Origin: Rickettsia endosymbiont of Gonocerus acuteangulatus
Lineage (GTDB): Bacteria > Pseudomonadota > Alphaproteobacteria > Rickettsiales > Rickettsiaceae
Assembly: GCF_964026435.1 (NCBI RefSeq)
Contig: NZ_OZ032147.1
Location: 1,054,001 to 1,118,000, forward strand
DNA: 64,000 bases
Direction of reading: 5' to 3'
The translations under genes were made by a program, and so were the position numbers. The notes under the pieces were generated by a model. It was not told the DNA's origin. It searched no databases and was given only the letters and a program-made list of their open reading frames with translations. Shown one piece after another: positions 57,576 through 64,000 of this stretch (positions are counted from its first letter, which is position 1; the number at the start of each line of letters is the position of its first letter).

Positions 57576-57803
57576 CCTTCAGGAGCTTCAAGACATCCTA
57601 CAGAAGCTTATTTAGCTATTTCTGATGTTAGTGGTATAGAGCCTGGTGTTTACCATTATAATTGTAATGATTATACTTTAAATCATCTGAATATTCCTTA
57701 CAAGGTTGAAAATGTTAACAACGGAAGTAAAATGATACAGAGCAACAGATAAAAATTGATACAGTATTAAAGTAATATCTTCTGAATAAGGAGGTAATGA
57801 ATA

Positions 57804-58827
57804 ATGATAATACTGGAGCAAATAATGGAAATAAAAATATTGAATAAACATGGTAAAAGCTTAAGAAGTATAGCAAGAGAAGTAGGTGCATCAGTAAATA
57901 CAGTACGTAAATATTTAAAATATGATGGTTCCCCTAAATATAAGGATAGGCCAAAGTTGGTAACAAAGCTTGCCCCATATAAAGACTACTTGAGTGACAG
58001 AATAAAATCAGCCCATCCTGTATCACTATCTGGTACTGTTTCAAGAGATAAAGGAGTTGGGTTATACAGGCGGGATGACCCAACTCAGGGATTATTTAAG
58101 GAGTATAAAGCCTGCAGCTAAACAGGAGGATATGATAAGATTTGAGACTGCTTCTGGCAAACAGATGCAAGTTGACTGGATAGAATTTCGTAAGGGGAAA
58201 AGTCCTCTATCAGCTTTTGTGGCTACATTAGGATTTAGTCGAGCAAGCTATGTAGAATTTGTTACTAATGAGAAGCTTGTAACATTAATAGAATGCCATA
58301 AGCGGGCATTTGAATATTTTGGCGGAGTGCCAGAAGAAGTACTGTATGACAACATGAAGACAGTAATACTGGATAGGGATACATATGGTCCTGGCATACA
58401 CCGCTTTAATAAAGGTATGCTGGATTTTGCCAAACATTACAGTTTCCGATTAAAAGTGTGTAGGCCTTATAGAGCAAAAACTAAGGGCAAGGTTGAGCGA
58501 TTTAACAGATATATAAGAGAAAGCTTTTATAATCCATTAGCAACAAAATTAAAAATTGCAGAGTTAGTGTTGGATGTGGATACTGCAAATTCAGAGGTGC
58601 TAAAATGGTTGCGTGATACTGCGAATCGGTGTGTGCATGGAACAACAGGCGAAATACCTGCAGAAAGATTAAAGTTTGAAAGGAGCAATCTTCCGCCACT
58701 ACCATTGGATTATAGTGGTAGTCATCCTGCAGCACTAGAGATTATGGAAGATAAAAGGGAACGATTTTCTACAGTTTCCTTACAACATTCCCTCTGCATA
58801 TACCAAAGTATACTGGAGGCATTATGA
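57804..58827 (+). pseudogene. istA: IS21 B istA, frameshifted
   Basis: The HTH start (LNKHGKSLRSIAREVGASVN) is in one frame up to SAHPVSLSGTV. The reading resumes shifted at KELGYTGGMTQLRDYLRSIK and continues through the DDE core: Asp in GKQMQVDWIEFR, Asp in EVLYDNMKTVIL and Glu in KTKGKVERFNRYIR. At least one frameshift lies near 58035-58060. Length and order otherwise match a normal IstA. The 3' end meets istB by an ATGA-type overlap. Confidence 0.85.
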
Positions 58828-59193
58828 ACCTACAGCACCAACGTATAGAAGAGCTATGCCGCTCTTTAAACCTTATTCAGATAGCTGAAAATTATTTTGA
58901 TATTGCACAATCTTCTAGTAAAGAAGACTCAAGTTATACGGATTTCCTTGAGTCAATATTAAAAACAGAGCTGTTGGCACGACAGAATAGAAGTAAATCA
59001 ATACTCACCAGAATGGCAGGTTTTCCTGCTATTAAAACGCTGGATAATTTTGACAAAACTTACGCTATGAGTAAAAAAGTGATAAATTATTGTAAAAATA
59101 ATTAAACATGTCAAAGAGGATAAAGTTGCAAGCAATACCAATTAATAGGACAGATTATTGTCAATTTTTAATAGTTAGCCAAAAGAATTATAG

Positions 59194-59318
59194 CAAAACT
59201 TACGCTATGTTTGATATAATGCCCATGAATTAAGGGATATTATGAAGTGCTTCACTATAAAACATTGCTGTGTAATAAGAGTTTTTAGCATATTTGCTAT
59301 AACATAGCGTAAGTTTTG
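59194..59318 (+). mobile_element. 125-bp MITE, copy 7
   Basis: Perfect inverted ends with an ATAG duplication, inserted inside the IS701-like transposase gene, its presumed helper. Confidence 0.95.
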
Positions 59319-59428
59319 ATAGTTTAACCTACTACGCTGAACATGCAAAGAAATGTAGTCATGATGTTATTAATAGATTTTTAAGGAATGAAAAATATAC
59401 ACCTTCTTTGTTATGGGAACACATCAAG

Positions 59429-60754
59429 GGCTCTGTCCAAATAAGTGTGGGAATTTCTCAAAGGTTATATAAAAATATAATATAACAAAAGGAGAAATTA
59501 TATGCACCAAAAACAAAATGAAGCAATGAATCAAGCGATAGATTTATTAATAAATAATGATACAGATATATCAACATTACTTAAAGAGGATGGTTTATTA
59601 AAGCAATTAACCAAACGGCTTGTAGAGAAGGCATTGCAGTCAGAGATGAATAATCACTTAGGATATGATAAATATTGTCATACTGATAGTGATAATGTTC
59701 GTAATGGTAAGAATGTAAAGAATCTAGTAACAAATAATGGAGTTATAGAGATTGAGGTTCCAAGGGATAGAAGTAGTACATTTGAACCTGCATTAATTCC
59801 AAAGCGTCAAAGACGTATTGAAGGATTTGATGATAAAATAATATCGTTATACGCTAAAGGAATGAGCTTATCTGATATTAAGATTCAAATGCAAGAATTG
59901 TATGGAGCTGACGTTAGCGAAAGTTTGATAAGTCAAATTACTGATGATGTAATTGAGGATGTCAAGATATGGCAAAGCCGACCATTGGATCGAGTATATG
60001 CTATAGTATTTTTTGACTGTTTAGTAGTAAAAGTACGTCAAGATAAACGAATTATCAATAAGTCTGTATATGTAGCATTAGGTATTGATTTATCTGGCAG
60101 GAAGGATATTTTAGGATTGTGGATCAGTGAAAATGAAGGAGCAAAATTTTGGCTTGGTAATTTTACTGAGATGAAGAACAGAGGTATGCAAGACATGCTT
60201 ATTGCTTGCAGTGATAATTTAACCGGTATGTCTGAGGCGATAGAGGCAGTTTTTCCGAAAACCGAACATCAATTATGTATTGTACATCAGATTAGAAATA
60301 GTTTAAAATATGTATCATATAAAGACCGAAAAGAATTAGCGGCTGATTTAAAGCCTATTTATACTGCTAGCACAGAGGAAGAAGCACATCTTGCTTTAGA
60401 ATCTTTTGAAGCTAAATGGAGTAAACAGTATCCACAAATTGCTAAATCTTGGTATGTTCATTGGGAAAATTTAATGGTTTTTCTAGGATACCCTGAGGCG
60501 ATAAGGAAAGTAATATACACAACAAATAGTGTAGAATCTGTCAATAGCCAATTACGTAAGGTTACCAAGAATAAACGGGTTTTTCCAAATGATAATGCCG
60601 TTTTTAAGACCTTATATTTGGCAATTGATTATATGACCAAGAAATGGGCTATGCCGATTCCAAACTGGAACGCAGCTATGGCTCACTTTTTGATAAAATT
60701 TGAAGGTAGAATTTAAGCCCTATGAAAAATTTACACACTTAATTAGAAAGACTC
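59429..60754 (+). mobile_element. IS256-family element, complete copy 2
   Basis: 1326 bp, with an 8-bp duplication ACATCAAG at 59421-59428 and 60755-60762. Inserted in the IS701-like element. Confidence 0.95.
59502..60716 (+). CDS. IS256-family transposase
   Basis: 404 residues, intact, near-identical to the protein at 14878 (His for Ser at position 2, Glu for Gly in GYPEAIRK). DDE residues are as in that copy. Confidence 0.95.
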   Translation: MHQKQNEAMNQAIDLLINNDTDISTLLKEDGLLKQLTKRLVEKALQSEMNNHLGYDKYCHTDSDNVRNGKNVKNLVTNNGVIEIEVPRDRSSTFEPALIPKRQRRIEGFDDKIISLYAKGMSLSDIKIQMQELYGADVSESLISQITDDVIEDVKIWQSRPLDRVYAIVFFDCLVVKVRQDKRIINKSVYVALGIDLSGRKDILGLWISENEGAKFWLGNFTEMKNRGMQDMLIACSDNLTGMSEAIEAVFPKTEHQLCIVHQIRNSLKYVSYKDRKELAADLKPIYTASTEEEAHLALESFEAKWSKQYPQIAKSWYVHWENLMVFLGYPEAIRKVIYTTNSVESVNSQLRKVTKNKRVFPNDNAVFKTLYLAIDYMTKKWAMPIPNWNAAMAHFLIKFEGRI

Positions 60755-60793
60755 ACATCAAGAATGATGTTATTTTTTCATCTAATGGATATA

Positions 60794-61954
<1,161 letters not shown>

Positions 61955-62174
61955 TAAATATCAGATAATTTTTTTATGATACTGTATCAATTTTCAGTCG
62001 TTGCATATTAAAAATCTGTATCATTTTTCGACCGCTGTTGACAGCTAGCTCCATGGTGGTTTTATCAAAATTTAATTCTATAAATTTTTTAAATCCCTCT
62101 ATGTCTCTTATTATTCTACGATGTCCTGTATGATAACCACTTTTTGCTTTGACATCCCCAGTTTGTTTCTTTAA

Positions 62175-62699
62175 TCTCTTTTGGGTATATTCCCCGCCGC
62201 TTGCGGCGTAATATGGCGGAATGAGCAAATATATACATAAAAGTCATAATGTTACGGTACTGCTGTATCACATGGTATTTCCAGCAAAATATCGCCGAGC
62301 AGTGTTTGACGTATCAGTTGATCAAGTATTACGAGAAATATGTTTAGAGATAGAAAAGAGATATCAAATAAAATTTTTAGAAATAGGGGTTGATGAAGAT
62401 CATGTCCATTTTTTGGTACAATCTGTACCAACCTATAGCGTAACAAAAATAGTAACAACAATTAAAAGTGTTACAGCTCGTCAAATATTTAGACAGTGTC
62501 CACAGGTAAAGAAACAATTATGGGGTGGAGAATTTTGGACTGATGGATATTTTACGAGTACGGTAGGTAAGCATGGAAATGAGAATATGATAGGAAAATA
62601 CGTAAAAAACCAAGGCAAGGAATATCAGAAACTGCATGAGGATCATCAGCTAGCTTTCTTCTAAAATACCCCGCTGCTTGCGGCGGGGATTACTTTTAT
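62175..62699 (+). mobile_element. IS200/IS605-type element, copy 2
   Basis: 525 bp, just 3' of TTAA as in copy 1. Subterminal hairpins GCCGCTTGCGGC and CCCGCTGCTTGCGGCGGGG. Confidence 0.93.
62221..62664 (+). CDS. tnpA: IS200 TnpA (Y1 HUH transposase)
   Basis: 147 residues, full length. A single-strand DNA transposase: HUH motif HVHFLV at about 60-65, nucleophile Tyr in MIGKYVKNQGKEY at about 127, and WTDGYFTSTVG before it. It folds as a dimer that recognises the subterminal hairpins and inserts 3' of a short target. No tnpB accompanies it. The intact twin of the nonsense-mutated copy at 42272, and likely able to move both. Confidence 0.95.
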   Translation: MSKYIHKSHNVTVLLYHMVFPAKYRRAVFDVSVDQVLREICLEIEKRYQIKFLEIGVDEDHVHFLVQSVPTYSVTKIVTTIKSVTARQIFRQCPQVKKQLWGGEFWTDGYFTSTVGKHGNENMIGKYVKNQGKEYQKLHEDHQLAFF

Positions 62700-62887
62700 T
62701 TTTTTCCACTCTATTATAGTCTTCCTACTAATAGAGTATATCTCTGAAGTCTCTTTTATTGTTTTACCATCTGTTAAACTTTTTATTACTCGTATTCTTA
62801 AATCGTATGAATATGCCTTTGCCATAAGTTTTTCATTTAGTATAATCCAACTCATACTATAAGTCACTACCTTATCGCATTAAGCTA

Positions 62888-63113
62888 TAAGTATAAATCT
62901 GATTATGCTGAAAGTTATTTTGAAAAAGGCATTGTTTTAGTTAATTTAGGTAAACACAAAGAAGCTACAAAGAACTTTAACTTGGCTCTTAAATATAGGC
63001 CTAATCTTATAGAGGAATATGAAAAAATAATTAAAGGTTTAAGAAAACTAGGTAATAGTAGTATGGCCGATTATTTGGAAGAAAAATTACAAATACTCAA
63101 AAATAATTTATAA
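62888..63113 (+). pseudogene. TPR repeat protein, C-terminal fragment
   Basis: 72 open codons without a start: YAESYFEKGIVLVNLGKHKE then ATKNFNLALKYRPNLIEEYE is one 34-residue tetratricopeptide repeat, followed by a partial helix pair to LQILKNNL and a stop. The IS630-b end removes the 5' part. TPR proteins often accompany Rickettsiales conjugative elements. Confidence 0.7.
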
Positions 63114-63173
63114 ACTTGAAGTTATGTAATATGGATCTCATGAGTGTAAACCTAAAACACAAATAATTTATTT

Positions 63174-63565
63174 ATGAGCTACCAAAATCAAAATAATTTT
63201 ACTCGTGGTTCACAAATTTTTGCTCATCAGATGAGAATGCTTGGGCAAGGCAGTATTAATGCTATAATAGCTGGATTAATATTTTCTGTAATTTAGCTGA
63301 TATTACGAATATCTCAGCAATTATCTTTAATAAGCCTATATTATTTTATCATAGAGCGATACGTACAATTAAAACTTGCTATAGGAGAATATTTTTATTC
63401 TATAGATCAAATAGGTATTAAATTCTATTATTTAGAGCAAAAAGCTTGGGTTTACCGTAATGCTGAAGAATTTGTGCATAAATTTTGGCATGTTACACCA
63501 CATTCGCAAAATATCAATCAATTTAGGCAATTTTTATTGCATTCAGCTTGGCAAGAAGAAGGTAT
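63174..63565 (+). pseudogene. traD: F-type TraD coupling protein, N-terminal fragment
   Basis: Begins SYQNQNNFTRGSQIFAHQMR then MLGQGSINAIIAGLIFSVI, like the start of F-plasmid TraD (GGQIASMRIRMFSQ plus a membrane helix). A TAG follows, but the same frame continues QLSLISLYYFIIERYVQLKL to FYYLEQKAWVYRNAEEFVHK, the periplasmic segment. An IS30 at 63566 removes the ATPase domain. TraD normally passes DNA to the type IV secretion channel. Together with the TPR fragment it suggests a decayed Rickettsiales conjugative (RAGE-type) element. Confidence 0.65.
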
Positions 63566-64000
63566 TGAAAATACTATAAGTAAGTAGAACAGAACCTATT
63601 TAAAATAATAAGATTTTAAATAGGTAATGATGAACAGAAAATATAGACACTTATCTCGAGAAGAGAGATATGAGATAAAAAGAATGTATGACCTAGGAGT
63701 CAGTATTAATAAGATAGCACAACATCTTACGAGGTCTAAAAGCACTATTAGTATGGAGCTAAAAAGAAATAAGGTAAAAGATAAGTATATGCCTTGTATT
63801 GCTCAGGAAAAATATGAAAACAGGATGTATCAGCAAGAGTTATTAAAAATAGAAAAGAACCCTATGTTGTTAGATTATATTAAAAATGCTATGATTCGCA
63901 AGAAATGGTCGCCGGATGCTATAGCCGGAAAGTTAAAACTAGACAAAAATACAGCTTTGTGTATCAGTACAGAAAGTATATATAGATTTGTTTACACTTC
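63566..64000 (+). mobile_element. IS30 element (subtype 2), runs off the window
   Basis: Left end TGAAAATACTATAAGTAAG, then the transposase start. The right end is beyond the window. Confidence 0.95.
63627..64000 (+). CDS. IS30-family transposase, partial at window edge
   Basis: 124 codons visible: the HTH region (HLSREERYEIKRMYDLGVSI, HLTRSKSTISMELKRN) and KWSPDAIAGKLKLDKNTA. Open to the last base. One private change, Val to Ile in MPCIAQEKYENR. Confidence 0.93.
   Translation, partial: MMNRKYRHLSREERYEIKRMYDLGVSINKIAQHLTRSKSTISMELKRNKVKDKYMPCIAQEKYENRMYQQELLKIEKNPMLLDYIKNAMIRKKWSPDAIAGKLKLDKNTALCISTESIYRFVYT

Larger units (their letters stand above)
55921..57712 (+). pseudogene. SagB/ThcOx-type dehydrogenase, disrupted
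   Basis: First 103 codons: a small domain with a winged-helix-like end (SKDELVKIISQNSAKNIDEI, LIIDTLIQKNFL) like the leader-binding N-terminal part of SagB-family enzymes. A TAG then stops the frame where Trp would fit, and the same frame continues SLSYHFSTLDYPFIDYS, typical of SagB. An IS30 interrupts at TKNIQ. After it the frame resumes with PSGASRHPTEAYLAI and EPGVYHYN, the diagnostic flavin-dehydrogenase core. About 80 residues between are missing. An IS21 removes the end. Intact members oxidise azolines to azoles in modified peptides. Dead here. Confidence 0.7.
59054..60793 (+). mobile_element. IS701-like element, 5' part, carrying MITE and IS256
   Basis: Left end at 59054 and transposase codons 1-76 (to SSNGYT). 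It is interrupted first by a MITE after codon 30 and then by an IS256 after codon 65, and is cut at GGATA by an IS630-a. The right end is missing. Confidence 0.9.
62044..62887 (-). mobile_element. IS630-b fragment (left half) interrupted by IS200
   Basis: The end TAGCTTAATGCGATAAGG at 62887 and the HTH half of the transposase (KAYSYDLRIRVIKSLTDGK), then an IS200 inside WKK…KKQTG, then GDVKAKSGYHTGHRRI to TTMELA, where the IS21 B end begins. Confidence 0.85.

Overview
The window reads as a piece of a Rickettsia chromosome, most likely from an endosymbiont-type species. The reasons are strong AT richness, Rickettsia-style core genes (fabD, uvrC, rimP-nusA-infB, xerD, tyrS, mgtE and the mraZ-rsmH-ftsL-ftsI division cluster), many Rickettsia palindromic elements (RPEs), some of them inside reading frames, and gene-transfer-agent and conjugation remnants. 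This is judged from sequence features and remembered families only; no database search was possible.

Layout. 1-6 kb: tRNA-Gln, tRNA-Arg, an XRE regulator, a YihY/BrkB membrane protein, a decayed Rpn nuclease gene and fabD. 6-9.5 kb: an IS pile-up in which two IS30 halves face away from each other around an IS701-like and an IS630 element. 9.7-13 kb: HEPN/nucleotidyltransferase remnant, cysQ and two tandem DUF2608 secreted proteins. 13-17.9 kb: GTA tail gene fragment and nested IS701/IS256/IS30. 17.9-25 kb: uvrC, infB, nusA and rimP on the minus strand, with a likely attenuator in the rimP leader. 25-30.6 kb: flavohaemoprotein-like and alpha-2-macroglobulin fragments broken by IS copies. 30.8-38 kb: mgtE, two paralogous hypothetical genes, xerD, tRNA-Cys and a frameshifted recG. 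38-46.6 kb: scoB and wrbA remnants, an IS630/IS200 nest, a coiled-coil protein and tyrS. 46.8-51.4 kb: an intact IS21, an IS701 and an IS30 fragment. 51.9-55.5 kb: the division cluster, with a four-repeat putative MraZ operator. 55.6-64 kb: an accessory block with a short peptide gene, a SagB-type dehydrogenase pseudogene, a five-element IS nest inside a second IS21, then TPR and TraD remnants typical of a Rickettsiales conjugative element.

Mobile DNA makes up a large share of the window. Seven families are present: an IS4/IS701-like element (1110 bp, 16-bp terminal inverted repeat CAAAACTTACGCTATG, 4-bp target duplication), IS30 (1066 bp, two sequence subtypes), IS630-a (about 962 bp, TA target), IS630-b (fragments only), IS256 (1326 bp, 8-bp duplication), IS200 (525 bp, lands after TTAA) and two different IS21 elements. 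A 125-bp MITE occurs seven times. It shares only its ends with the IS701-like element and makes the same 4-bp duplications, so it is probably moved by that transposase. Many IS copies lack matching target duplications, which points to recombination between copies.

The most interesting candidate system is the small operon at 55.7-57.7 kb. It has a good promoter, an acidic 32-residue peptide and a protein with an N-terminal wing-like region followed by a SagB/ThcOx-type dehydrogenase domain. It looks like a ribosomally made, modified peptide cluster, now broken by a nonsense codon, an IS30 and an IS21.
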